A stretch of 60,000 nucleotides of DNA. Origin: Apibacter adventoris. Its GTDB lineage: Bacteria > Bacteroidota > Bacteroidia > Flavobacteriales > Weeksellaceae. Shown one piece after another: positions 13,945-23,818 of this stretch. The notes beneath the pieces are model-generated. The model was not told where the DNA came from. It did no database searches and was given only the letters and a program-made list of their open reading frames with translations. The position numbers and the translations under genes are program-made. The stretch is from the NCBI RefSeq assembly GCF_002964975.1, contig NZ_PSZM01000041.1, positions 1-60,000 on the forward strand, read 5' to 3'. Positions within the stretch are counted from its first letter, which is position 1. Every line of letters begins with the position of its first letter.

Positions 13945-16900
13945 CTAATTTTCCGATAAAAACTGTTGCTGGAACTCTATATTAGTCCTCATCCGATCTG
14001 TCTGTTTCTGATTTAATTCTAATCCTCCTGTTTTTCGATTTGATGGAACATTTTCATCAGAGTTCATTAGATTATTTATATTCTCAGGTGTATTCTCTAT
14101 TATCAAATTACCATTTTTATCTTTTTGACCATCCCATATATGAGCCAATCCTGCAGAATGTCCCATTTCATGTGCTATTGTATATACATCATCCTTAACA
14201 TATGCAGTACCGTCTGATGATCTATTCAAATGGGTTTGACCTAATATTAAACCTTCAATTTTACCATTTTTACCATATACAGGAATTGATGCTCTTCCAA
14301 ACTCTAAAGTATAAATAGCATTATTATCCTGAACTATATTTATATTCAATCCATTATTTTGAGATAATATTTTAGAGACTTCATTTAATTTTAATGCCAA
14401 CTGGTCTGCACTTCCTTCGTAATTATTAACTTTTACTTTCCAGGTTACATTCGTTACTCCTCCCTTAACACTCTCTACAATCGCCTGTTTTCCAGTAGGA
14501 TCTACTAAAAGCACCGGATTCTGATAACAATACCCATAGGTATTATGGTTAAATGAGTTAAATACTCCCCCGTTGTGCTCTCCATCGATATAATGCTCAA
14601 CTTCCATCACCGGATTGTAACCACTCAACGGATCCGTTGACAACCACACGGATTCCCTCGGATTGTAATACCTAGCTCCGTAATAGTATAACCCCGTTTC
14701 TTCATCCAGTTCCTTGCCATTAAACAAATAAGGGGTATTCCAACTCTGGTTCCTTTCCTCAATAAACACCTCCCCAAATGGTACATATTCTACATGCTGT
14801 ACTATTTGTGCGTCTAAGTTAGTAATATAACTGCTACTTCCCAAATGATCTGCATGATAATAATACTGCATCTTTTCATATTCTTCATTCCCTTTGCCGA
14901 TTCCCCCTCCATAGGCTTGGAGTTTTTTATCTTTGCCTTCACAGCAGAAGCCTGCTCCGTTTACATAATCATTATGGTCTTTTCCATGGTAAGGCACTTC
15001 AAAATACGCATAGTTGTCTTTTATATCCTGCAGGCTACGTTCGTATTTTTCTTTCCAGTTTATTTTTACTCCTCGTAGGTCATCGCCGGCATATTCTATT
15101 CTGCGAGGATCGGCCCCGAAGCTTTCTATATCGCCGAGTTTACTTACTATTCGTTGGCTTCCTATGTAGTAATGTTTGGTGTATTTCCCGTTAGGGCTCA
15201 CTACTAAATACGGATTGATATAGGCGGTGAATCGTCCGGTTTGGGTGTTCCCTCCGGCAAATAGTGCGTTTACATACATCTGTTCACTCTCTCCGCTGGT
15301 TTTTATCACTCTTTCTCCTGCTGCATCATACCAATAGTTGCTTACATATCCGTTGTCATCAAGGGCACGTAGGCGGTTTTCTTCATCCCAAAGCAGTTTC
15401 CTTTCTCCGGTTTTATCGGTTATGGTGCCGTCTTTCTTTTTCTGGCTGGTATTTACGTAAATAAGGTTCCCGTTAGGGTCGTACTGCCAGTCTTGTTTTT
15501 GTTCTCGCTTTTCTTGGATTTTTTCTTCTTCGTTACGGTAATTCTGATCTGCCAGTGAGGTGATTTGATTCTTTTTTTGGGAATCATACTTATATTTCAG
15601 CTCATACCCTGCACTCAACCCTCCGTCAAACATAATGTTCTTTTGGGTCAGGTCTTGTTTTTTGCTTACTATGTTATGAAGGTTATCATACTCCATGGTG
15701 AGTTGGTATCCGGCGGTTTTCCCGTCTGCTCCGGTATAGGTACCTCCGGCTGAGGATAAGCGGTATAGGCTGTCATAGGTATACTCATGCTTCATTTGTC
15801 CTCCCGGATTATTGGATGAATTTCCCGGTAGTGGGGCCTGGTTGGCTACACTTAATACATTGCTTACGGCATCGTAGGTATAACGGTTATCCATTATCTG
15901 GGTTCGGTTGCCTGCAGGAGTCCATACTTGTAAGTCCGTCAGCCTGCGGCGTTGTGGATCATAGGTATAGGTGGTTTCGGTACCGTTGCAGTATTTCAGG
16001 TAGTTCCTTTGCTCGAATTTATCATAACCTATCTGGTTTACATAGTTGTAACTGTAGGACTTGCTGCCTTTTACTCCGGTCAATAGCCCGGCAGTATTGT
16101 AGCTATAGCTTACTTTTTCTTCATCCGGATAGATGATCTGTTCTATTCGGTTCCAGCTGTCATAGCGCATCTTGGTTACATAGGTGGCTATGGCCTGGTT
16201 CGGAATGACCACGGTGCGGCGTACTTCGGTTACTTCTCCCAGGGTTCCGTATTTAAATTCTTGGGCTCCGGTGGCATCTTCTTGCAGCATAAGCCTGCCG
16301 ACACGGTTTTCTTTGGCATTCTTATTCCCGTAGTAATAGGTTACATTGTTTTCGGGATGTTCCGGATAGGTAATTTTCTTTAGCCGTGTATATTCGTATT
16401 TATAGTATATAAATTCATTGGTTGGGGCTAAGTTTGAGGTCTGGCGGCTAATTACATTTCCTAGGTCATCATAGTCTAAGGTTACGGTTCCGGCAGAAGG
16501 ATGGGTAATTTGTATCCTATTTCCCAACATATCATATTTAGAAGTGGTCTTCTGTCCTTCGGTATCGATTACCTCGGTCAACTGTTGGATGCCGTCATAG
16601 GTGAAACGGGTGGTTATAGTTCCTGATGGACCGGATAATTGTTCGGTTTTTACTGTTGATCCGGATCCGTTGGTATAGGTGGACTGTTTTCCTCCTAAGG
16701 CATCGGTGGTAGTGGTTACCCGGGTATGATCCGAAGGGTTCAGGGTATAGGCTGCGGTACTCTGGGTTTCATCCGGAAGGGTGGTTTCCTTCATTCGGTC
16801 TAAGACATCATAACGCGTGCGGGTTGGGGCTACGGTATCAAAGGTGCGGTTGAATATGAGTTTGTTGGACGGGTCTTCGGTTACGGGATAGTAACTTTCA

Positions 16901-19900
16901 ATTACTCTTCCAAACGGGTCATATTTGTTTCTACCGCTTACTATCCAGACTTCTTTGGTCTTCGGATGGCTTCCTTGTGCATCGGTTTCGGTAATTATTC
17001 CTTCTTTTTTCACTTGTAGGGCTTCACCGAAGCCGTCTACAAAGCTTACCGTTTCTATATCGTCTCCCGGATGTTGCGGATCGTAATGTCGGGTTACGGC
17101 ATAGGCCGGACGTTTTATTTCGCCGTTCTCATCTAATTCTGCCGTAGGCTGATATTCATATTTAATGGTATAGGGCACATTGAGCTCCAATTCGTTAGGT
17201 CCGGTTATCGTTAGGATTCTTCCTAAATTATCCAAGGTAGTTTCCATAAAGTACCCGTTGATGTCTTTCGTGCTTAACGGTATGCCGTATCGGTAGTCAT
17301 AATTTTCTAACAGACTGGTATACCCGTAGGCATCGTCTATGCGTTCTAAATACATATGGTATTTTGAATCATATCGGTACTTATACCACATCTGTTCGTT
17401 TTTGATGTTTCCCGGTAAGGTTTTTTGCGTAATATTCCCGTAAATATCATAAGTATATTTAGTTATTATAGGCAATCTTTTTTGATCAATTTTTATTATT
17501 TGGGTTATATGATTGGCATAATTATAATCATATGATATGTCTGTAAACCTATATATATCTATTTCATTATCATCAACAATACCAATGCTTCTCGCTAATC
17601 CATATATATGCTTGGCTGGATTCCCACCATAATAAATTTCGGTAATGTAATTACTCTCGCCGGTTCCGTTTTCTCCTAAATTTCCTTTGTCACTATATTT
17701 GTAACGAATAACTTCTCCTAAATTAGATGAAAGCCCTTTTATACCATATTCATAGAAAGATTCATTTATTATCATTCCCCTATCTCCTCCTTCGTATACT
17801 ATATTTTGGATATACTTAAGCGGGGTATAGGACGATTGGTTATCGGAACATAAGGGGGTGCTAGTTATTTCATAATCGGCTACTCCTTTTTGTTTTACTT
17901 CATATTCGTAATATTTATGTAATGTTTCTGTGTATTTATTCCCGGATCCGTCCTGCAAGGTGCTCTTGAGCAGATTGCCGGCATGGTAGTAATCGCTTAC
18001 GTCATATTCTTGTATTGTGCTTCGGTAGATTTCATTGTTTTTTTCGGTATCGATGCTGTGGATCTCTACTTTGCCGAATCCTAAGAATTCTCGCTCGTGC
18101 CTGTCTTGTTTCCCTTGGGTATATACATATTCTACTCGGGTATTGGAACCGTCATCTTTTATGCCGTCTTCGGTCTCTACTGAGGATAATACCCATTTCC
18201 CTCCGGGATGGTCATAGGTGGCCACGGTATGAGTATAATCCAGGGTGAATTTTCCGCCTAGGGAATTGGATACCGTTTTGAGTTTATTGGTTTTTCCTAT
18301 AGCCGACCTTTTTACTTTTATACTTCCTGTATTGCTTGTCCAAACCATATCGGGATACCCATCTGCATCTACATCTTTTATTTCAAAAGACGTTACTGCG
18401 GTGGAAGTGGTAGAGCTGACTCCCGGGTTCAGCGTTAATTTCAATGGAATTGAAAATGGCAACGGAATCGTAATATTTATGTTATAGGAAACATTCGTAG
18501 ATATACTTACTGAGGAAGACTTGGAAATACGGCTCATTTGCTTCCATTCTATTTCCGGGGCAAAGGAGGCTCCTTTATTTAGGGAAACCCAGGCTTGCCC
18601 ATCACTCATTCGTACTTTATCTACCAACCCGTCATTGTTTACATCTATAAAGCTGAATTTTGAAGTATTGGTGACTGTATTTACATTAATTCCTCCGGAA
18701 AAACTTGAGGAAGCTACATCTTGACTTTTTGCTTTTCTAAATGCTTCTAAGCCTAGTTCTACTCCTCCACTTATGATTTCGGATTTACCTTTCTGTATTT
18801 CGTCTATATCCCAATCTATCTCTGATGTAAAGCCATAGCCTAAGTTTAGGCGTACTTTTCCATTTTTATATATTTTGTCAGGAAGTCCGTCTCCATTGAT
18901 ATCCATAAGGGTATGTTCTACTTTTTCACTGATTTTAGGTGCGCTAAATGATAAATCTACTGAACTGATCCCTACTTCTGATGCTTTTGCATTTGCTGAG
19001 TTCTTTTTTTCCCCATCACCTTTTTTGGTTAATATGGAAACGGCTGTAATGGGGTTGGCACCAAAAGCATAAGCTTTACTGGTACTGGTACTGTAGTGGT
19101 TCCCTTTATAGCCTTTACCGGCATCGGCTATTTCTCCGTCAAATCCTCCCCGGGTATTGGTGTATTGGATTTTATGGGGGGTGATGATATCCGGATAACC
19201 GTCCCCGTTCATATCGGAAAATGATATTTGGGTTTCATCTGAACCTTCGGAATCACTATAATTAAGCGAAACTCCTACAGATGCTCCCACCTGTTTAGTG
19301 GTATTTTTAGATTTGCTGGTAAGATTTACTCCCACTGCTGTTGATCCTTGTAAACATCCTCCTTCTTTAGATGGTTTACTGCTCATTCCTTCTAAAGGGT
19401 TAGTCAGCCGTACTTCTTTTTCTCCTAAACGGGAAGCACTCATTATGGTGCCTTTGTTATACACGTATCTGTCTGCTCCGGCCCAATAACTTTTGGTTTC
19501 TGTATCTAATCCTATAGGGATAAATATCATGGTCCTTGGATCCAACTGCGTATTTTCATTTTCCGGAAGGACCAATTCTTTTTCTTTCATAGGTTGGGAA
19601 TACCGTCCGGCATTGGCATTGTATATAAATTGTCCCCAGCCTCTATACATGGGACCGAATCCTCTTTCTTGCTCCGGGGTAAATACGTTTCCTCTGATTT
19701 GGACTGGAAGACCTTCTTCCGGCTGAATTGTAAATTGTAAGGCTTTCAGGTTTTTGATGATTCCTTTATCTTGTGTATATCCTTCTATCCATATATTTTC
19801 TGTGGCGGAAAGAGAGGAGTACAATTCTATTACATCAGCCGTTGGAGTGGTGATTATTCCTTTGTATAGGGTTATTGCATATTTTGTTAATAAGCCGGTT

Positions 19901-22900
19901 TTTTTCTTGACGGAAATATGTATATCTCCACTAAATTCGTCAACTTCTGATGGATTTTCAGGGATTATATCCGAAGTAATGGTAAGTCTTATGGATTGTT
20001 TTACATCATCTGCTTCTTGATCAAAATTTACCGGATAATAGCTACCTTGTTGTATTTGTCGGTAAATACTGTAATTAACAGTCGCCGGTAAAAAATCATC
20101 ATCTTCATCTACTTTTATTTGGGGTTTCCAGTTTACTTCTTTCCAATTCACATTAGTAGGCGAAGTAAGAGAAAAATAAAAGTTGGTGAAGGTTGAGCCT
20201 TCTGGGACTTTTATTTCTAAATTCCCTGCGTAGGTTTCATTCCAAGCAAAGGTTTTTTCGTAAATCTGTATTTCTTGTGAGCGATCATCATTCGCCTGAA
20301 TCACTTTAACTGTTACATTATCTGAGGTAATCGGCTTTTCTAAAACTCCTGATATTATTACTTTTTTAAATTCCGGTACGCGAGTTACTGTACTTTGAGA
20401 GGCTATGTTGGCTTCTTTTGATGGGAAAATGTATACTTTCTGACCATCCGGATTCTCAATATCGAGTGCGGTTTTGATATTTTCTGATTCTATATAGGTT
20501 ATTACAGGATCCCAATTTACCTGGTCAAAACTGCCATTAGACATTTCTTGATTTCCGGACTGTACTCTAAAATAAATTTTATCTCCTTGGTTTATAGTCT
20601 CCGGCAGGGTTACATGGGTTGGGTAAGATGAAAAATCTCCTTTGTTTATACTTTTATTCCATCTTTCGGTCCCTTTAAATTGTATGGCTACTCTTACTCC
20701 ATCCGATTTTTCGTATTCTTCGAGATCATAATCTCCTTGTGGTGATAGAAGCTGCACGTCTCCTTCTATTTTTATTTTCCCGTCAAAGGGGGCTTCCCAT
20801 ACTTTTACTATATCGTAAAGCGGAGAGTTGTAAATGAGATCTTCTTGTTCTTTAGGATCTACCTGGGTATCTGAACTGTCTACAAAGCCTCCTCCCATAA
20901 TAGGGCTTGGGGTAAGTGAACTTTGCAGGGTAAAACTAGGAACCGGATTTCCTTCTTTATCCCAGGTTATATGGTTAAAATATACTTTCCCATGGGATAC
21001 TATATCTATAAGTCCATCATGGTTTACGTCTGTAAAATAAACAGTAGTTGTTGTATTGGTACTCCCGGTGCTTTTTCCTACTGTTGCCGAAGCTATTCCA
21101 TATCCCGCCCTAGCTGAACCGCCTCCGTTGGAAGTGTTAGACTTGGTTTTAGAAAATTGGTTTACTCCTTTTATGGCTATAGGTTTACCAAAATTATCTC
21201 CTTTGAAAGGGGGTAATAGACATGGCTCATAATAAAGCATTCCTTTTTCCTGGTATACTTTATCCGGCAACCCGTCTCCGTTTATATCTATAAATGTGGA
21301 CTTTCCTTCTGTAACGCTGGTTGAATAGCTATAACTTCCTCCCGCAGTACCACTGTTGAAAACTGTATCTCCGTTAAAGTATCCTAATCCTGTATAAAAT
21401 GAACCTCCATAGGAAGTGGTGTTACTTTGGTTTAGTCTTACTCCTTGACTTGCCCAAGATTCTTCCTCTTCTTTAAATGGGACATATCCTTCTTGTGATT
21501 TTACATCGTCATAATAATCAAAACGGTTGGAAGTAAATTCTTCCCCTTTATCGTCTTTATGGGTTACCTGGTCTAAAAGGTCTGTATAAAAAGCTCCTGA
21601 TTTATATTGTAGGTCATATTCTCTTAGTTTTTTTCCTTCAAAATTTACTTCTACACGGGTTAAAAGTTGGTTTTGGGAAGCTAGAAAACCATATCGGGCA
21701 TTACTTTTTTGTTTTTGTTTTTGTTGGGTTTTGTCGAATTTTACTACGGTATGGGGCGATTCTCCTCGGTTTCCGGCATGGACTTCTTTCAGGTATAAGG
21801 CCTTTGAGGTGATTCCGCCTCTTACGGGTTCATCCACCTGTTCGTATATATACTCTATGTAATCGCCATGAAGTTCTTCTACTCGTGAAAGTTTCCATTC
21901 GGCTATTACTTCTTGTTGTTCTCCATTGGCATTGGTGAAGTTCCCTTTAAGTACCCCGTTATTCCCTCCATAGATATAACGGGTCCCTTTGCGGTCTGTC
22001 ACTTCCCAGGTATAACTCCCCGGGGTGTTCCCTTTTCTTATTATGCGGGTGAAACTGCCTTCTTTTCGTTGGTAAAAAAGACGGTCCTGCACTCGGACTT
22101 CTTTTTCTCCACGGTGTGCTAATAGGGGCTTTCCGTCGGCTCCCCGGGTTAATAACTGAACTCCCTCTAAAAGGTAAGTTTCGGTTTCCCGGGTTTTATC
22201 ATATCGGGGAACTCCCCAACGGGTATCTAAGGTGATTCCGGGTATGTTTAAATCCCAACCTTCTCCCAACCAACCGTCGGAGGCATCACTATTGTATTGT
22301 ATGCCTAATGATGGGACCATTCCGTTTCGTGCCGGTGGCATCTCAAAGTTGTATGACAGGCCGGCTGTTCCTTTGTTGTTCGATTGGGGGGGAGAAAGTA
22401 CGTTTACTTTTGCCAAAGGGTCGGCTACCTTAATGTCACTCATCGTGGTTGGGGTAAATCCTTGGGTCTCGGGCGACTCCGGCGCCTGTACCACTCCATT
22501 TATCATATCTGTAAAATGGGTAGTATGGGATATTATTATTTGTTTTTGGGTGTCTACACTATCTCGTTCTAATGCTACCCAGTGGCGGCTATTTATGTCA
22601 AAATAGTAGGTTTGTATATCTTTTTCGGTATAGCCGTTGGGTATCTTGGTCCGGTCATAGGCTATCTTTACGGTTGCTCCTTCTTTAAAATGCTCTCCGT
22701 GTGGTAAAAATTTGTATCCTTCGGAGCCTGAGGTTACATTTTGTAATCCCATGTCTAAAGGGGGTAAATCTACTGACCTTAATCCTCGGATTATTATATT
22801 TTTATCTGTGAGCAATTTCTCTCCTTGTACTTCTATTTCTGCGCCTGATAAGGAAAGGTGGTTTTGGCTATTCTGTTTTTTAAAGGTTTTCTGGGTTTCT

Positions 22901-23799
22901 AAAGGGGCTGCTGACAGGGTATGGTGGTAATCCGGTTTGCCTGAAATGATACGGGTTAATATTTTATTTTTATTTTGTCCCGTGCTTATTTCTACTTCCG
23001 AAACTACTCCGGGTAGTATGATTTCAAACCTTCCGTTATTTACGCAAACTTGATTCCCGTTAATTTCTATTTGGTGAAGGGATTTTTGTGTTGTAAAGCC
23101 TTTTACATAGGTGTCGTTCCCTGCATAGGCATAAGATTCGGCTACTACTTCTCGTGAGGCGATTGGGGTGGGATCTATTTCTATGGCTAGGTTCTTTATT
23201 TTATATCCGTATTCTGCTTTTTCGGGAACTGTAAATAATATATAGTTTTCTCCTTTTTTAATTTCATCATATCGCAGCTCTTCTTTCTGGAGCGTCCATC
23301 GGGCATTGGATTGTACGAGATAACCTCCTTGGGAGGGTAAATCGTTAATGCTCCGGGAAACCCCGCTTTGGTCCGATACTCCGTAAAGTTCATAGGTTAA
23401 GTATACTCTTTGATTTTTCTCGGGGGCTTTTTCCAGGTAGACCTGGAACATATTGTCTTCGGGATTATCAAAGTTTTTGTGGGCTACTTTGCCTATTTCT
23501 CCTTCATCCTGCCCGGATTTGTAATAATAGAGTGTTGCCGGGGATTGTATCTTTCTATTTGAAAGTGTTTTTTTTGCTGATTCTTGTGTGGCGGATGTTT
23601 CTAAATTTTTTAGCTCTGCTTCCTGTCCGGAAAATTCTGCGGAACGGGCTTTTTTTCCTTTTTGTATTATGGGAATGCGCACAGTTTTTCTTTTTACTCC
23701 CCGTGCTTTGGACAGATAAGGGGCAAAGCTCTGAAAAACCATTGTTATAAGTAGGAAATAGGCGATTCCTTTTGCTCGTTTCTGGCTTAATTTCATCAT
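13945..23799 (-). CDS. SpvB/TcdB/Rhs giant toxin with metzincin-type tip
   Basis: 3284 residues. An N-terminal signal segment (about 10-30; KGIAYFLLITMVFQ) predicts export. From about residue 470 an SpvB-like domain (GTAGLSYNFEMPPARNG, DGWLGEGWDL) begins. Between about 830 and 1815 lie six FG-GAP-like DxNxDGxxD motifs (for example DINGDGLPDK). A TcdB-middle-like region follows near 1840-1990 (LGGKFTLDYTHT, REFLGFGKVEI), then YD repeats to about 2900 and the Rhs core (DHLGSSSYIT near 2983; PRESVWLSTDP). After DPTGKQ (about 3100) the tip carries HEMGHSAGLAH near 3208 (HExxHxxGxxH) and NNLMNS. Related Tc and Rhs proteins form a shell that encloses the cleaved tip. It is 19 bases downstream of a T9SS cargo gene. 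Its last seven residues are lost relative to cassette 7 through a one-base slip (GAAAATTAG). Confidence 0.9.
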   Translation of the reverse strand: MMKLSQKRAKGIAYFLLITMVFQSFAPYLSKARGVKRKTVRIPIIQKGKKARSAEFSGQEAELKNLETSATQESAKKTLSNRKIQSPATLYYYKSGQDEGEIGKVAHKNFDNPEDNMFQVYLEKAPEKNQRVYLTYELYGVSDQSGVSRSINDLPSQGGYLVQSNARWTLQKEELRYDEIKKGENYILFTVPEKAEYGYKIKNLAIEIDPTPIASREVVAESYAYAGNDTYVKGFTTQKSLHQIEINGNQVCVNNGRFEIILPGVVSEVEISTGQNKNKILTRIISGKPDYHHTLSAAPLETQKTFKKQNSQNHLSLSGAEIEVQGEKLLTDKNIIIRGLRSVDLPPLDMGLQNVTSGSEGYKFLPHGEHFKEGATVKIAYDRTKIPNGYTEKDIQTYYFDINSRHWVALERDSVDTQKQIIISHTTHFTDMINGVVQAPESPETQGFTPTTMSDIKVADPLAKVNVLSPPQSNNKGTAGLSYNFEMPPARNGMVPSLGIQYNSDASDGWLGEGWDLNIPGITLDTRWGVPRYDKTRETETYLLEGVQLLTRGADGKPLLAHRGEKEVRVQDRLFYQRKEGSFTRIIRKGNTPGSYTWEVTDRKGTRYIYGGNNGVLKGNFTNANGEQQEVIAEWKLSRVEELHGDYIEYIYEQVDEPVRGGITSKALYLKEVHAGNRGESPHTVVKFDKTQQKQKQKSNARYGFLASQNQLLTRVEVNFEGKKLREYDLQYKSGAFYTDLLDQVTHKDDKGEEFTSNRFDYYDDVKSQEGYVPFKEEEESWASQGVRLNQSNTTSYGGSFYTGLGYFNGDTVFNSGTAGGSYSYSTSVTEGKSTFIDINGDGLPDKVYQEKGMLYYEPCLLPPFKGDNFGKPIAIKGVNQFSKTKSNTSNGGGSARAGYGIASATVGKSTGSTNTTTTVYFTDVNHDGLIDIVSHGKVYFNHITWDKEGNPVPSFTLQSSLTPSPIMGGGFVDSSDTQVDPKEQEDLIYNSPLYDIVKVWEAPFDGKIKIEGDVQLLSPQGDYDLEEYEKSDGVRVAIQFKGTERWNKSINKGDFSSYPTHVTLPETINQGDKIYFRVQSGNQEMSNGSFDQVNWDPVITYIESENIKTALDIENPDGQKVYIFPSKEANIASQSTVTRVPEFKKVIISGVLEKPITSDNVTVKVIQANDDRSQEIQIYEKTFAWNETYAGNLEIKVPEGSTFTNFYFSLTSPTNVNWKEVNWKPQIKVDEDDDFLPATVNYSIYRQIQQGSYYPVNFDQEADDVKQSIRLTITSDIIPENPSEVDEFSGDIHISVKKKTGLLTKYAITLYKGIITTPTADVIELYSSLSATENIWIEGYTQDKGIIKNLKALQFTIQPEEGLPVQIRGNVFTPEQERGFGPMYRGWGQFIYNANAGRYSQPMKEKELVLPENENTQLDPRTMIFIPIGLDTETKSYWAGADRYVYNKGTIMSASRLGEKEVRLTNPLEGMSSKPSKEGGCLQGSTAVGVNLTSKSKNTTKQVGASVGVSLNYSDSEGSDETQISFSDMNGDGYPDIITPHKIQYTNTRGGFDGEIADAGKGYKGNHYSTSTSKAYAFGANPITAVSILTKKGDGEKKNSANAKASEVGISSVDLSFSAPKISEKVEHTLMDINGDGLPDKIYKNGKVRLNLGYGFTSEIDWDIDEIQKGKSEIISGGVELGLEAFRKAKSQDVASSSFSGGINVNTVTNTSKFSFIDVNNDGLVDKVRMSDGQAWVSLNKGASFAPEIEWKQMSRISKSSSVSISTNVSYNINITIPLPFSIPLKLTLNPGVSSTTSTAVTSFEIKDVDADGYPDMVWTSNTGSIKVKRSAIGKTNKLKTVSNSLGGKFTLDYTHTVATYDHPGGKWVLSSVETEDGIKDDGSNTRVEYVYTQGKQDRHEREFLGFGKVEIHSIDTEKNNEIYRSTIQEYDVSDYYHAGNLLKSTLQDGSGNKYTETLHKYYEYEVKQKGVADYEITSTPLCSDNQSSYTPLKYIQNIVYEGGDRGMIINESFYEYGIKGLSSNLGEVIRYKYSDKGNLGENGTGESNYITEIYYGGNPAKHIYGLARSIGIVDDNEIDIYRFTDISYDYNYANHITQIIKIDQKRLPIITKYTYDIYGNITQKTLPGNIKNEQMWYKYRYDSKYHMYLERIDDAYGYTSLLENYDYRYGIPLSTKDINGYFMETTLDNLGRILTITGPNELELNVPYTIKYEYQPTAELDENGEIKRPAYAVTRHYDPQHPGDDIETVSFVDGFGEALQVKKEGIITETDAQGSHPKTKEVWIVSGRNKYDPFGRVIESYYPVTEDPSNKLIFNRTFDTVAPTRTRYDVLDRMKETTLPDETQSTAAYTLNPSDHTRVTTTTDALGGKQSTYTNGSGSTVKTEQLSGPSGTITTRFTYDGIQQLTEVIDTEGQKTTSKYDMLGNRIQITHPSAGTVTLDYDDLGNVISRQTSNLAPTNEFIYYKYEYTRLKKITYPEHPENNVTYYYGNKNAKENRVGRLMLQEDATGAQEFKYGTLGEVTEVRRTVVIPNQAIATYVTKMRYDSWNRIEQIIYPDEEKVSYSYNTAGLLTGVKGSKSYSYNYVNQIGYDKFEQRNYLKYCNGTETTYTYDPQRRRLTDLQVWTPAGNRTQIMDNRYTYDAVSNVLSVANQAPLPGNSSNNPGGQMKHEYTYDSLYRLSSAGGTYTGADGKTAGYQLTMEYDNLHNIVSKKQDLTQKNIMFDGGLSAGYELKYKYDSQKKNQITSLADQNYRNEEEKIQEKREQKQDWQYDPNGNLIYVNTSQKKKDGTITDKTGERKLLWDEENRLRALDDNGYVSNYWYDAAGERVIKTSGESEQMYVNALFAGGNTQTGRFTAYINPYLVVSPNGKYTKHYYIGSQRIVSKLGDIESFGADPRRIEYAGDDLRGVKINWKEKYERSLQDIKDNYAYFEVPYHGKDHNDYVNGAGFCCEGKDKKLQAYGGGIGKGNEEYEKMQYYYHADHLGSSSYITNLDAQIVQHVEYVPFGEVFIEERNQSWNTPYLFNGKELDEETGLYYYGARYYNPRESVWLSTDPLSGYNPVMEVEHYIDGEHNGGVFNSFNHNTYGYCYQNPVLLVDPTGKQAIVESVKGGVTNVTWKVKVNNYEGSADQLALKLNEVSKILSQNNGLNINIVQDNNAIYTLEFGRASIPVYGKNGKIEGLILGQTHLNRSSDGTAYVKDDVYTIAHEMGHSAGLAHIWDGQKDKNGNLIIENTPENINNLMNSDENVPSNRKTGGLELNQKQTDRMRTNIEFQQQFLSEN

Positions 23800-23818
23800 G
23801 GTATGACTGAATTTCTAG

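Noticed and set aside
5178-15078. Recurring plus-strand frames of the form MICMIIILHLFIFFIPFADS at 5178, 8933, 10859, 13070 and 14845, looking like a family of small membrane proteins
   Set aside because: They are the exact antisense of the repeated Rhs core and recur only because the core does; no start signal or independent conservation is visible.
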